Assembly: GCA_019187225.1 (NCBI GenBank) | Contig: JABAQQ010000011.1 | Coordinates: 62,001-126,000, forward strand | Source of the DNA: Saprospiraceae bacterium | GTDB lineage: Bacteria > Bacteroidota > Bacteroidia > Chitinophagales > Saprospiraceae | DNA: 64,000 nucleotides | Direction of reading: 5' to 3' | Shown here: piece after piece, positions 26,360 through 35,493 of the stretch | How positions within the stretch are numbered: position 1 is the stretch's first letter | Layout of the letters: the number at the start of each line of letters is the position of its first letter | Notes under the pieces: model-generated | Seen by the model: the letters and a program-made list of their open reading frames with translations, nothing else | Databases searched by the model: none | Told to the model about the DNA's origin: nothing | Position numbers and translations under genes: made by a program

Positions 26360-27448
26360 ATGGCAACCGCTACAAAAAAAGCGCCTGAAAACGGACAAGT
26401 TGTCCCCGCTCCTGTTCCCGCTCCCGCTTCCCCCGTTTCCGGCAACCGCATCGTCACATTGGACGAGTTCATCATCCGTTCGGAAAAAGACTTCGACTAT
26501 GCCACCGGCGAACTGACCGGGCTGCTGCGCGACATAGGCGTGGCCGCCAAGATCATCAACCGCGAAGTGAACAAAGCCGGCCTCGTCAACATCATCGGCG
26601 TCGCCGACAGCGGCGAAAACCAGAGCGGCGACATGCAGCAAAAACTCGACGTGTATGCCAATGAAAAACTCATCGAGTGCCTGAAGAACTCCGGCGAGTG
26701 CTGCGCCATCGCTTCTGAGGAAAACGAAGACATCATCCAGATACCGCCGGTCGGCTCTAAAAAGAGCCATTATGTGGTCATGTTCGACCCCCTCGACGGG
26801 TCATCTAACATTGACGTGAACGTATCGGTCGGCACTATTTTCGCCATTTACCGGCGCAAAAGCGACCCCAGCGGCCCTGCAACCCTGGAAGATTTTCTGC
26901 AAACAGGCGCCAAACAGGTGGCTGCAGGATACGTCCTTTACGGTACCTCCACCATCCTGGTATATACCACCGGCCGCGGGGTGAATGCTTTTACACTCGA
27001 TCCCAGCATCGGCGAATTTTGCCTCAGCCACCGCAACATGCGCATTCCTGAAAACGGCAATACCTACTCCGTCAACCAGGGGTATTATTCAAAATTCGAC
27101 CTCGAAATGCGCCGGTACATTGACAATTGTTCGGATCAAAACTACGGCCTGCGCTATATCGGTTCGATGGTGAGCGACATACACCGCATCCTTATTCAGG
27201 GAGGCATTTTCCTCTACCCCAGCACCCGCAAGTATCCGAAAGGCAAACTCCGCCTGCTGTATGAGTGCAATCCGCTGGGCATGATCGTGGAACAGGCCGG
27301 GGGAAAAGCCATGAACACCCAACTCAAACGCATACTCGACGTGATGCCCACCGAATTGCACCAGCGTTGTACTGTCGCCATCGGTTCGCCCGCAATGGTA
27401 GACGAGCTGAAAGCGTTTATCGAGCGGTATTCAGCGTTGCCCCTTTAA
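26360..27448 (+). CDS. fbp: Fructose-1,6-bisphosphatase class I
   Basis: Class I fructose-1,6-bisphosphatase hydrolyses fructose 1,6-bisphosphate to fructose 6-phosphate, the committed step of gluconeogenesis. The 362-residue product has the metal-binding and catalytic block FDPLDGSSN near residue 143, an upstream SEENED acidic cluster, and the C-terminal KGKLRLLYECNP substrate-binding region. The first 30 residues are a Pro/Ala-rich extension (APVPAPASP) that is longer than in E. coli. The gene has its own promoter and terminator. Confidence 0.96.
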   Translation: MATATKKAPENGQVVPAPVPAPASPVSGNRIVTLDEFIIRSEKDFDYATGELTGLLRDIGVAAKIINREVNKAGLVNIIGVADSGENQSGDMQQKLDVYANEKLIECLKNSGECCAIASEENEDIIQIPPVGSKKSHYVVMFDPLDGSSNIDVNVSVGTIFAIYRRKSDPSGPATLEDFLQTGAKQVAAGYVLYGTSTILVYTTGRGVNAFTLDPSIGEFCLSHRNMRIPENGNTYSVNQGYYSKFDLEMRRYIDNCSDQNYGLRYIGSMVSDIHRILIQGGIFLYPSTRKYPKGKLRLLYECNPLGMIVEQAGGKAMNTQLKRILDVMPTELHQRCTVAIGSPAMVDELKAFIERYSALPL

Positions 27449-27477
27449 CGGGATATCCATGACAGGCTCTTGGGGAT

Positions 27478-27512
27478 TTGGCAGCCGCACGACAGGGGCT
27501 GCCAAATTTTTT
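27478..27512 (+). terminator. Intrinsic terminator of fbp
   Basis: A perfect 9-bp stem (27478-27486 with 27497-27505) encloses a 10-base loop and is followed by ATTTTTT. It shows that the DUF2141 gene must start further downstream. Confidence 0.9.
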
Positions 27513-27552
27513 AAGTACGGCTGCGTTTGTTATCTCATCAAAAAATCCGTCT

Positions 27553-27960
27553 GTGTTTTTGTTCATTTCATTTTTTTTCAACCTGTTCCATCCTTTGCTC
27601 AGTGTCTCTTTTACCAATATCCGGGAGGCAAAAGGTAGCCTCTACGTCGCCGTTTACAACAGTGAGGCTGATTTTATGAAGGAAGAGAAAGTGTGCTTTA
27701 AAAAAATATTCCCGGTGACGACCACCGGCAGTATCAACCTCGAAATACCGGATGTCAAGCCGGGCATTTATGCCGTCAGCTGTTTTCACGACCTCAACAA
27801 AAACGGCAAATTAGACACCAACATATTGGGTATTCCGAGCGAACCGTATGGCTTTTCCAACAACGCACGACCCAAATTCCGTGCGCCGAAATGGACAGAG
27901 GCTAAGTTTGAAGTCAAGGCCAGCGGAAGTCATATTGCCATTCGTTTGGAAAAATGGTGA
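27553..27960 (+). CDS. DUF2141 secreted protein
   Basis: The product has a DUF2141 domain: a small beta-rich fold with GSLYVAVYNSEADF, then CFHDLNKNGKLDTN and the C-terminal PKFRAPKWTEAKFEV block. These proteins are found in the periplasm of Bacteroidota and have no proven role. The start is uncertain. There is no ATG in place. A GTG at 27553 begins a hydrophobic signal-like stretch (FLFISFFFNLF), and a TTG at 27559 is a second choice. A more upstream TTG lies inside the fbp terminator and is rejected. Confidence 0.75.
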   Translation: MFLFISFFFNLFHPLLSVSFTNIREAKGSLYVAVYNSEADFMKEEKVCFKKIFPVTTTGSINLEIPDVKPGIYAVSCFHDLNKNGKLDTNILGIPSEPYGFSNNARPKFRAPKWTEAKFEVKASGSHIAIRLEKW

Positions 27961-27972
27961 AATGATTTCGGA

Positions 27973-28002
27973 TTGGGGTTTTCAAGTATAGATTTACATT
28001 TG
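27973..28002 (+). promoter_or_regulatory. Promoter of the MlaF-like gene (TTG, 19-base gap, TACATTTG)
   Basis: The -33 TTG (27973-27975) and -7 TACATTTG (27995-28002) fit the Bacteroidota consensus with the ideal 19-base spacer. The resulting leader of about 50 bases is mostly the heptamer array at 28031-28058. Confidence 0.75.
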
Positions 28003-28030
28003 CGAAGCAAAATATCTGATCTGCGACATC

Positions 28031-28058
28031 AATCCGCAATCCAAAATCCGAAATCTCC
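28031..28058 (+). repeat. AATCCNN heptamer array abutting the MlaF-like start
   Basis: Four heptamers (AATCCGC, AATCCAA, AATCCGA, AATCTCC) end exactly at the base before the ATG at 28059. The start codon is therefore in register with the array, as in nadB. Confidence 0.9.
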
Positions 28059-28820
28059 ATGATTCGCGCAGAAAATATCATCAAAACCTTCGGCGATCAA
28101 CAGGTGCTGAAGGGCATCAATTTCACTTTTGAAGCCGGCAAAAACAACCTCATCATCGGCCGCTCCGGTGCCGGCAAAACGGTGCTGCTCAAGATTCTGG
28201 TCGGGCTGCAAACGCCTACCACCGGAACGGTCTGGTACGATAAGGTGAATTTTACCGCGCTGGATAAGGAAGGTATGCGCGCCATTCGCATGAAGATCGG
28301 GATGTTATTCCAGGGTTCTGCCCTGTTCGACTCCATGACAGTAGAAGAAAACATCCGCTTTCCGCTCGACATGTTCACCGACAAAACCCCGCGTCAAAAG
28401 CTCGAGCGCGTCAACTATTGCCTCGAACGGGTGAACCTCGCCGGCAACAACCGCAAGTACCCATCTGAACTTTCCGGAGGCATGCAAAAGCGGGTCGGCA
28501 TCGCCCGGGCCATCGTCCTGGAGCCGCAATATCTCTTTTGCGACGAACCCAACTCCGGGCTGGACCCGAAAACGGCTATCCTGATTGACGAACTGATCAG
28601 CAGCATCACGGAGGAAAACAACATCACCACCGTCATCAATACGCACGATATGAACTCGGTGATGGAAATCGGCGACAACATTTGTTTTCTGCACGAAGGC
28701 CGCCTCGAATGGAGCGGCAACAAAGACCAGGTGCTCGGTAGCGACAATGAAAATCTCCAGTCGTTCATTTTCGCTTCGCCGTTCTTGCAGCGCCTGCGCA
28801 AATCTGCCCTGAAAAAGTGA
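28059..28820 (+). CDS. ABC transporter ATPase, MlaF/Mkl type
   Basis: This 253-residue ATPase has Walker A GRSGAGKT at residues 34-41, the signature LSGGMQKR and Walker B LFCDEPNSGLDP. The MQKR signature and the NTHDMNSV H-loop region are typical of MlaF/Mkl ATPases that drive MCE-type lipid transport between the membranes. The expected MlaE permease and MCE-domain protein are not adjacent: upstream is a DUF2141 gene and downstream a polytopic membrane protein. Partners may be encoded elsewhere. Translation begins directly at the end of a heptamer array. Confidence 0.9.
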   Translation: MIRAENIIKTFGDQQVLKGINFTFEAGKNNLIIGRSGAGKTVLLKILVGLQTPTTGTVWYDKVNFTALDKEGMRAIRMKIGMLFQGSALFDSMTVEENIRFPLDMFTDKTPRQKLERVNYCLERVNLAGNNRKYPSELSGGMQKRVGIARAIVLEPQYLFCDEPNSGLDPKTAILIDELISSITEENNITTVINTHDMNSVMEIGDNICFLHEGRLEWSGNKDQVLGSDNENLQSFIFASPFLQRLRKSALKK

Positions 28821-28870
28821 TACCCGGCGTCGTTTTTTGAGCGTTCTTTGCCCAAACGCAAAACCGGACG

Positions 28871-30505
28871 ATGAAACCCGCCCTTTCATTCGCTGCAGCG
28901 GAACGCCTCGTGTTTTACCTGTTGCTGGCCGCCAACCTTCTGCCGCTTTGGTCATTTCATTATTTCCTGACCTGCGATGGCCCCTGTCATTTGTACAATT
29001 CGAAGGTGTTGCTCGATTGCTGGCGGGGCGGCGATACAAAGGCATTTTACGACCACTGGTATTACCTGAATGCCCGCTTTGAGCCGAATTGGTTCGGCCA
29101 TGCGTTCATGACGCTGCTCCTGGGCTTGCAAATGCCCGGTTTTCTGGCGGAAAAATTGTTGCAAACGCTCTACGTGCTCGGATTCGGCCTCGGCTTGCGC
29201 TATCTCATCCGGAAAATCAGCCCCAACGGCTTATTCCTGAGTTCCCTGGGATTGTTGTTTACCCATCACTACGTCTTTCAGATGGGTTTTTACAACTACT
29301 CGTGCAGTCTGGCGGCGGTGTTTTGGGTAACCGGGTATTGGTTTCACATCCGGACGGCGTTCACACCCACCCGTTTGCTGGTGCTGGCAGCGGGTTTTCT
29401 CGTTCTATACTTTTGCCATCCCATCGGACTGTTGTTTTCATTTCTGCTCATCGGGAGTTTGTCATTGGGAGCGTGGTGGCGCGACTGGAAAAGCCGCCAG
29501 GATGATACCGCGGCAGTTTGGAAAAAATTCGGGCACAATATCGCCTCCGTTTCGCTGGCAGCCCTGCCGGTCATTGTTCTGTTTTCGGAATACCTATTTT
29601 TCAAAGGCATGGAGATACTGCCCTATGGCGAATCGAAATCGGCGCTTTTTCGCATGTTGCGCGAAAACAGGGGTTTGCTCATTATGGATTTGTCGGAGCG
29701 CTGGTGGGCTGTAGCCGTGGCGGTCGTTTTTGCCTTGTTGCTGCTCCTTGCCACGCTGCTGAAATGGAAGAAGAGGGATTTTCGCTGGACTGATGCCTTT
29801 TTTGTTGTGTTCCTTTTCACTGTTTGGTTGTATTTCAACCAGCCGCGATCTTTTGCCGGTGGCGGTGTCACGCCCTTAAGGCTCGTGTTGCTGCCTTATC
29901 TCATTCTGTTGTTGTGGCTTGCTTCGGTGGATTTTTCTCAAAATATCCGGAAAGCCGTGCTGGCGTTTTCAATCGTCGTGTCGGCGGCGTTCCTCATACT
30001 GCGTTTTCCCCATTACAAAATGGCCAACGAAGCTGCGCTGGAATATGCCAGTTGTGCAGCTGTGATACCGGATCGGGTGACTGTGTTGCCCATCAGTTTC
30101 AACCACCACGGCCAAATCGCCGGTGGGAAATACGTGGCCGAGAATATCTGGCTGTTCGTACATGCGGGCGACTATGTGAGCGAAGGGAAAAGCATCGTGT
30201 TGCTGGGCAATTATGAAGCCCATACCCGCAATTTCCCGCTCATTTGGCAGAACGGACGCAATCCCTTTGTTTTGCTGGAAAAAGAAGGCACGATATTCGA
30301 AAACCAGCCGCCTCACGCCGACATACTCGGCTTTCCCGCCCAAACCGGCGGCGCCGCGGTGGATTACGTGGTGACCTGGTGCAAGGACCAGCGCTTTTAC
30401 GACCACCCCTTCGGTCAGGACATCGGACGGCAACTGGAACAGGGTTATGACCTTGTGTTCGCATCCAAAAATAATCTGGCGAAGGTGTACCGGCGTAAAC
30501 AGTAG
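28871..30505 (+). CDS. Polytopic membrane protein, possible GT-C glycosyltransferase
   Basis: The 544-residue product has about ten transmembrane helices (first around residues 13-33) and a soluble C-terminal part of about 130 residues. An early luminal loop has CDGPCH and HWYYLN, and the layout of helices with a long first loop resembles GT-C glycosyltransferases and related membrane proteins. No family-specific motif could be matched with certainty. The gene starts 50 bases after the MlaF-like gene and may be co-transcribed. A permease role for that ATPase is unlikely because it does not look like MlaE. Confidence 0.7.
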   Translation: MKPALSFAAAERLVFYLLLAANLLPLWSFHYFLTCDGPCHLYNSKVLLDCWRGGDTKAFYDHWYYLNARFEPNWFGHAFMTLLLGLQMPGFLAEKLLQTLYVLGFGLGLRYLIRKISPNGLFLSSLGLLFTHHYVFQMGFYNYSCSLAAVFWVTGYWFHIRTAFTPTRLLVLAAGFLVLYFCHPIGLLFSFLLIGSLSLGAWWRDWKSRQDDTAAVWKKFGHNIASVSLAALPVIVLFSEYLFFKGMEILPYGESKSALFRMLRENRGLLIMDLSERWWAVAVAVVFALLLLLATLLKWKKRDFRWTDAFFVVFLFTVWLYFNQPRSFAGGGVTPLRLVLLPYLILLLWLASVDFSQNIRKAVLAFSIVVSAAFLILRFPHYKMANEAALEYASCAAVIPDRVTVLPISFNHHGQIAGGKYVAENIWLFVHAGDYVSEGKSIVLLGNYEAHTRNFPLIWQNGRNPFVLLEKEGTIFENQPPHADILGFPAQTGGAAVDYVVTWCKDQRFYDHPFGQDIGRQLEQGYDLVFASKNNLAKVYRRKQ

Positions 30506-30514
30506 TGTTCGAGG

Positions 30515-30558
30515 TTGATTGATTTTGGTTGAAATAGTTTGAATTTGATTGAGACAGT
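30515..30558 (+). repeat. Degenerate TTGA-N6 decamers
   Basis: Four decamers start with TTGA at 30519, 30529, 30539 and 30549. They sit in the 97-base gap between convergent genes, followed by two TCAAAC copies in opposite orientation near 30580 and 30592. The resemblance to the heptamer arrays is in design only. Confidence 0.4.
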
Positions 30559-30602
30559 GCCTGACGGCAATATCGGAACACTCAAACGGCATCAAACTCC
30601 TT

Positions 30603-31790
30603 TCACATTCCTAACTCCTTTATTGCCAGCCAGGCCATCAGGCCCACGCCCGTTTCAAGTGCCGATTCGTCCACATCGAACGTATCCGTATGGATCGGCG
30701 AAGTGATGCCGCGTTCGGGATTGCCCGTGCCGAGGCGGTAAAAACAGGCGGGCAAGACCTGTGAAAAATACGCGAAATCTTCAGCGGTCATGCGCAGGGG
30801 CAGGTCCACCACCTTGTCATTGCCCAAAAATTCGATGGCCCATTGCTTTGTGCGGGCGGTGAGCGCATCATGGTTGTACAACACGGGATAACCCTTCAGG
30901 ATGTTGAACTCGCAGGCCGCACCCATGCTTTTAGCCACGCTTTCAGCCATTTTTTTCATGCGCTTGTGGGCTTCGGCACGCCATTTTTCATGCATCGTGC
31001 GGAAGGTACCTTCGAGTTTCACTTCATTGGGAATCACATTGGTAGCGCCGCCGATGGAATTGATTTTTCCAAAAGTCAGTACCGAAGGCACGGCAGGGTC
31101 GGCGTACCGGCTGACGATCTGTTGCAGTGTGACAATCAGTTGCGCTGCTATCGCTATCGGGTCAATACATTCATGCGGCATGGCGCCATGCCCGCCCCGG
31201 CCTTTCACCGTGACATAGATCTCATCGGCAGAAGCCATGTAGATACCGGATTTCAGACCTACCATGCCTGCACGCAAGGGCGGATGCACGTGTTGACCGA
31301 AAATGCTCGCGGGCCGTGGGTTTTCGAGTACGCCTTCCGCTATCATCATGCTCGCACCGCCGGGCAACCGCTCCTCGCCGGGCTGGAAAATGCACTTCAC
31401 TGTACCCTCGAATTGCTCGCGCAATTCGTGGAGGATTCGCGCTGTGCCGAGCAGGGAGGAAGTGTGTACGTCATGGCCACAGGCGTGCATAACACCTTCG
31501 TTCTGAGATTTATACGGCACTTTATTGGCCTCCGGGATAGGTAGAGCATCCATGTCGCCGCGCAGGGCAACCACCCGTTTTTTCGGCTTTTTACCTTTAA
31601 TCAAAGCCACCACGCCATTACCGGCCATGCCGTGTTTGTGCTCGATGCCGAGTTCGGCGAGCCGGCCTGCCACGAACTTCCCCGTCTGCACTTCCTGGAA
31701 CGACAATTCAGGATGCGTGTGCAGGTGACGGCGGTTGGCAACGACGCCTGCGTGGTACTGCCGGGCGAGGAGTTGGATTTGCTCTTTCAT
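30603..31790 (-). CDS. M20-family amidohydrolase
   Basis: This 395-residue metallo-amidohydrolase belongs to the M20D group (N-acyl-amino-acid and hippurate hydrolases). It shows RGDMDALP, the metal-binding CGHDVHTSSLLG, the GEERLPGG block and the late MTAEDFAYF motif. It should hydrolyse an N-acylated amino acid or small peptide-like amide in the cytoplasm with two metal ions. Its start lies 2 bases after the stop of the M43 protease gene, so the two are an operon in which a secreted protease may be followed by a cytoplasmic amidase. That link is inference. Confidence 0.92.
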   Translation of the reverse strand: MKEQIQLLARQYHAGVVANRRHLHTHPELSFQEVQTGKFVAGRLAELGIEHKHGMAGNGVVALIKGKKPKKRVVALRGDMDALPIPEANKVPYKSQNEGVMHACGHDVHTSSLLGTARILHELREQFEGTVKCIFQPGEERLPGGASMMIAEGVLENPRPASIFGQHVHPPLRAGMVGLKSGIYMASADEIYVTVKGRGGHGAMPHECIDPIAIAAQLIVTLQQIVSRYADPAVPSVLTFGKINSIGGATNVIPNEVKLEGTFRTMHEKWRAEAHKRMKKMAESVAKSMGAACEFNILKGYPVLYNHDALTARTKQWAIEFLGNDKVVDLPLRMTAEDFAYFSQVLPACFYRLGTGNPERGITSPIHTDTFDVDESALETGVGLMAWLAIKELGM

Positions 31791-31792
31791 GC

Positions 31793-33130
31793 TTACCCCC
31801 TTTTTACCACCAGTTTTTGAACGTTTACCTCGTGTTCCGTGCGCATCTCCACAAAATACAATCCCGGCGTAAGCGCCGAAGCGTCGAGGTTAATTTGATG
31901 CGCGCCGGCCGGATAATATTCTGAAGACAAAGTGCCGTGCGATTGACCGGCGGTGTTCAGAAGACGCAAGGTGATGTTCGTTTTTTCCGGCAGATTGAAT
32001 TTCAGAGCGAACAGGTCGCTGGCGGGGTTTGGCGACAGGGTAAAATCAATATTTTGCCCGGCGATATGCTGTGTTCCGACAGGCATGAGCAGACCCGACC
32101 GTGGCCCCTGGAGGACATTGCGCATGATCTCCACCTGGCCTTGTGTGAACATGTTCATGCAATCTTCACTGGAATAGTCCATGAAGTTTTCGATCAGGTC
32201 GGGGACGTCAGCGTTGTAAAAAACTTCGTTGTTGTTGCACGAATTTCGCGTCGTGTCGCAGTCAAACTGCGATTGGGAGTTGGCGTAGGGCGTGTCGTCC
32301 ACCCCGTCGGTTTGGTCGCAGTCGTTGGGGCCAAAAATGCCTCCGTCGCCCCAAATGTGGCGCAAACCGAAATAATGACCCACTTCGTGCACGGGCGTAC
32401 GTCCCCGCACCATGAGGTTGCCCGTGCCGCCGGGGATTTCCACAAAATTGGGATTGTTGCTGCCAAATACGCGGTAATCAATCGCCACGCCATCCTCTTC
32501 AGGGTTGGGCGCGCCGTTGTTGGGCGGCCAGTTGTCGAGGTTGTTGGGTGGAAAGGCGAAGCCGAGAATTTGCCCCAGCACGGCCCCGCCGAATGTGATG
32601 GGCTGGATTTTGCACACCCAGATATTGAGATATTGCTCATTGTCCCATGCGTCGCTGCCACCCTGAGCGCTGTGTTTCAACTCGGACAACAAGTTGCTGC
32701 CAAAGGGATTGATCTCAAATTCTTTAGTCGTTTGCACACGCACGATACCGGCCAGGTTGAAATGAATGCCGGCATTGCCTGCGACGGGCTGGAACAAGGG
32801 GCGCAGATTGGCCGTGTCGGCGTTCAGCCGGTTGTAGTCGGCATTGAGCACCGCGATCTGATCGAGGACAATGCTGTCGTCGAGGTTTTCTTCCGGGTTT
32901 TTCCAGACCACATGCACGACTACGTTAACCGTTAGCGGGTTCCGGTCGGTCGCACGGGGAATGCGGGCTTCTTCAAAAGTCGCGTCGAATGCGGCTTGCA
33001 GTTCGGGATATTGTTCCCGGACAATTTTGGAGAAAATTTCGTTGCCGCAAAGGATGGAGGAGCCTGGGGTGGTTTGCGCGTTCAGTGCCAGAGTGCTCAG
33101 GACGAACAACGCGAGGAGGGTGTTTTTCAT
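31793..33130 (-). CDS. Secreted M43 (pappalysin-like) metalloprotease with T9SS domain
   Basis: The 445-residue product begins at the ATG at 33130 (MKNTLL), which opens a signal peptide ending in LNAQ. The catalytic zinc motif HEVGHYFGLRH has ligands His248, His252 and His258 and general base Glu249. A Met-turn (NFMDYSSEDCMNMF) follows, as in M43 pappalysins. The C-terminus is a type A sorting domain (FTLSPNPASD to the end). It is a secreted protease exported through Sec and T9SS. Two cysteine pairs lie around the active site. Confidence 0.93.
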   Translation of the reverse strand: MKNTLLALFVLSTLALNAQTTPGSSILCGNEIFSKIVREQYPELQAAFDATFEEARIPRATDRNPLTVNVVVHVVWKNPEENLDDSIVLDQIAVLNADYNRLNADTANLRPLFQPVAGNAGIHFNLAGIVRVQTTKEFEINPFGSNLLSELKHSAQGGSDAWDNEQYLNIWVCKIQPITFGGAVLGQILGFAFPPNNLDNWPPNNGAPNPEEDGVAIDYRVFGSNNPNFVEIPGGTGNLMVRGRTPVHEVGHYFGLRHIWGDGGIFGPNDCDQTDGVDDTPYANSQSQFDCDTTRNSCNNNEVFYNADVPDLIENFMDYSSEDCMNMFTQGQVEIMRNVLQGPRSGLLMPVGTQHIAGQNIDFTLSPNPASDLFALKFNLPEKTNITLRLLNTAGQSHGTLSSEYYPAGAHQINLDASALTPGLYFVEMRTEHEVNVQKLVVKRG

Positions 33131-33220
33131 AAAAATCGGGTAAGAATCAGTGAATGGCGCAAAGGTTACACACAAATTTGTTGTGTCACCGTGTCTTTAT
33201 GGCAAAAATTGGCACAGGAT

Positions 33221-33260
33221 AAAAAAATGCCGAACGCGCAGCAGGGCTGCCCATTCGGCA
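33221..33260 (-). terminator. Intrinsic terminator of recQ
   Basis: Read on the minus strand, TGCCGAA and TTCGGCA pair around an inner GGGCAGC/GCTGC helix, and seven T's follow (plus-strand A-run 33221-33227). It lies 22 bases after the recQ stop. Confidence 0.85.
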
Positions 33261-33282
33261 TCGGGTCTGTTGACTGAAAAAT

Positions 33283-35493
33283 TTAGTTCGCGTAGTCGCT
33301 CAAAAACTTCAGACGCATCAGCTGGATCTCTTCCCACGTGATCTCGTCGTCTTTTAGTTCTTTGTATGCTTCATCAATGGAATCGGTATCGGCGCTTTTA
33401 AAGTAGTCCATGACCGTTTCCCGTACGTACTCATCCACAACTTTGTTGAGGTAGTAGTCGAGTTTGATTTTGGTGCCCGTATTGACGATGGCGTCCAATT
33501 CTTCCAGCAATTCCTGCATGCTGAGGTCATTGCTTTTGGCGATGTCTTCGAGCGGGATTTTCCGGTCAATGGCGGTAATGATGTTCACCTTCGTTTTGGA
33601 CTTGTTCGCCACCGTTTTGATGGTGATGTCCATAGGGCGTTCGATTTCGTTCTCCTCGCAGTATTTTTTAATGAGATCAACAAAAGGCTGCGCGTATTTC
33701 TGTGCTTTACCCTGTGATACGCCCACGATTTTGGACATGTCCTCCATCGAAATAGGGTATTGCGTTGCCATTTCTTCGAGTGAAGGATCCTGGAAGATGA
33801 TATAAGGCGGCAAGTTGTGCTTTTTAGCGATGTTCTTGCGCAAGTCTTTGAGCATGTTCATCAGCGTTTCATCCAATACCGCCGTACCGCCTTTTTCGTC
33901 GTCGAAGTCGTAGTCGCCTTCTTCGTAGTCGTGGTTGATGGTGATGGTGATCGGGTACGGATTTTTGAGGTATTCCCGTCCCGCTTCCGATACTTTCAGG
34001 ATGCCGAACTGCTCGATCTCCTTGTAGATCAGGTTGTTGATCATCGCGTGGCGGAAGATGGAGCTCCAGAAGTTTTCATCCTTGTCTTCGCCAACGCCGA
34101 AGTTGTCGAGGTCGGTAAAGCGGAAGTCTTTCATTTCCTTCGTCTCACGTCCTATCAGGTAATCCATCACCGTCTTCATCAGGTAGTTTTCATTGAGGTC
34201 GAGAATACACTGGACCACGTTGATGATTTCCTGCTTCACCTCCATTTTCTCCTTGGGGTTTTTGCAGTTGTCGCACATCTTGTGGCAGTTATCTTCGTGG
34301 AATTCTTCACCGAAGTAGTGGAGCAAGAAACGGCGGCGGCAGGAAGCGGTTTCGGCGTAAGCCACGACTTCCTGCATGAGTTGAGCGCCCATTTCGCGCT
34401 CGGCGACGGGTTTGTCGCGCAGGAATTTTTCGAGCCGCAGAATGTCGTTGTAGTTGTAGAATGCGATGCACTTGCCGGTAAGACCGTCGCGGCCGGCGCG
34501 GCCGGTTTCCTGGTAGTAGTTCTCGATAGACTTCGGCATGTCGTAGTGAATGACGAAGCGCACGTCGGGTTTGTCAATCCCCATGCCAAAGGCGATGGTG
34601 GCGCAGATGACGTCAATGTCCTCCATGAGGAATGCGTCCTGGGTATTGGCGCGGGTTTTGGGGTCTAGGCCGGCGTGGTAGGGCGCGGCTTTGATGTCGT
34701 TGACGGAAAGCACTTCCGCCAGGTCTTCCGCCGTTTTGCGGTTCTGGACGTATATGATGCCCGATTCGTTGCGGAATTCTTCTTTGATGACCTGGATGAT
34801 CTGCTTGATCGTCTGGTCTTTTTTGATTTTCGGGCGGATCTCGTAGAACAGGTTGTCGCGGTTGAACGACGATATGAAGGTGTTCTCCCCGGTCATATCG
34901 AGGTTTTTCAGGATGTCCTGTTGTACTTTGGGCGTCGCCGTCGCCGTAAGCGCCATGATGGGCACTTCGCGGGCGATAGCGTCGAGCATGACGCGGATGC
35001 GGCGGTATTCCGGTCGGAAATCGTGTCCCCATTCGGAGATACAGTGCGCTTCGTCCACCGCGACGAAGGAAATATCGCTGTTTTGGAAAAACTCTATGTT
35101 TTCTTCTTTGGTGAGGGTTTCGGGCGCCACGTACAGCAGTTTGGTTTTGCCGTCGGTGATGTCCTGCTTCACCTTTTTCATCTGCGCTTTGGTAAGCGAA
35201 GAATTGAGGAAGTGCGCTACTTCGTCCTCATCGGAATAGCCACGGATGCTGTCTACCTGGTTTTTCATCAGGGCGATGAGCGGACTGATGACGATGGCCG
35301 TGCCGGGCAGCATGAGGGCGGGCAATTGGTAGCAAAGGCTTTTGCCACCGCCGGTGGGCATGATTACAAAGGTATCTTTTCCGTCTAAAAGACTTTGGAT
35401 GATGGCTCCTTGTTCGGCCTTAAATGCGTCAAATCCGAAGTATTTCTGGAGGTTTTCGAGTAAAACATCGTGTTCAGTTGCAGTCGCTGTCAT
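33283..35493 (-). CDS. recQ: ATP-dependent DNA helicase RecQ
   Basis: RecQ unwinds DNA 3' to 5' in recombination repair and fork restart. The 736-residue product has Walker A MPTGGGKS (Lys51), the DEAH box, the helicase C-domain motif QETGRAGRDG and the four-cysteine zinc site around CRRRFLLHYFGE. A winged-helix RQC region and a C-terminal HRDC domain starting near LMNMLKDLRK follow, with an extra tail of about 110 residues common in Bacteroidota. The probable promoter is at 35746-35781, giving a 240-base leader. Confidence 0.95.
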   Translation of the reverse strand: MTATATEHDVLLENLQKYFGFDAFKAEQGAIIQSLLDGKDTFVIMPTGGGKSLCYQLPALMLPGTAIVISPLIALMKNQVDSIRGYSDEDEVAHFLNSSLTKAQMKKVKQDITDGKTKLLYVAPETLTKEENIEFFQNSDISFVAVDEAHCISEWGHDFRPEYRRIRVMLDAIAREVPIMALTATATPKVQQDILKNLDMTGENTFISSFNRDNLFYEIRPKIKKDQTIKQIIQVIKEEFRNESGIIYVQNRKTAEDLAEVLSVNDIKAAPYHAGLDPKTRANTQDAFLMEDIDVICATIAFGMGIDKPDVRFVIHYDMPKSIENYYQETGRAGRDGLTGKCIAFYNYNDILRLEKFLRDKPVAEREMGAQLMQEVVAYAETASCRRRFLLHYFGEEFHEDNCHKMCDNCKNPKEKMEVKQEIINVVQCILDLNENYLMKTVMDYLIGRETKEMKDFRFTDLDNFGVGEDKDENFWSSIFRHAMINNLIYKEIEQFGILKVSEAGREYLKNPYPITITINHDYEEGDYDFDDEKGGTAVLDETLMNMLKDLRKNIAKKHNLPPYIIFQDPSLEEMATQYPISMEDMSKIVGVSQGKAQKYAQPFVDLIKKYCEENEIERPMDITIKTVANKSKTKVNIITAIDRKIPLEDIAKSNDLSMQELLEELDAIVNTGTKIKLDYYLNKVVDEYVRETVMDYFKSADTDSIDEAYKELKDDEITWEEIQLMRLKFLSDYAN

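Noticed and set aside
27478-27552. TTG at 27478 as start of the DUF2141 gene
   Set aside because: The codon lies in the first arm of the fbp terminator.
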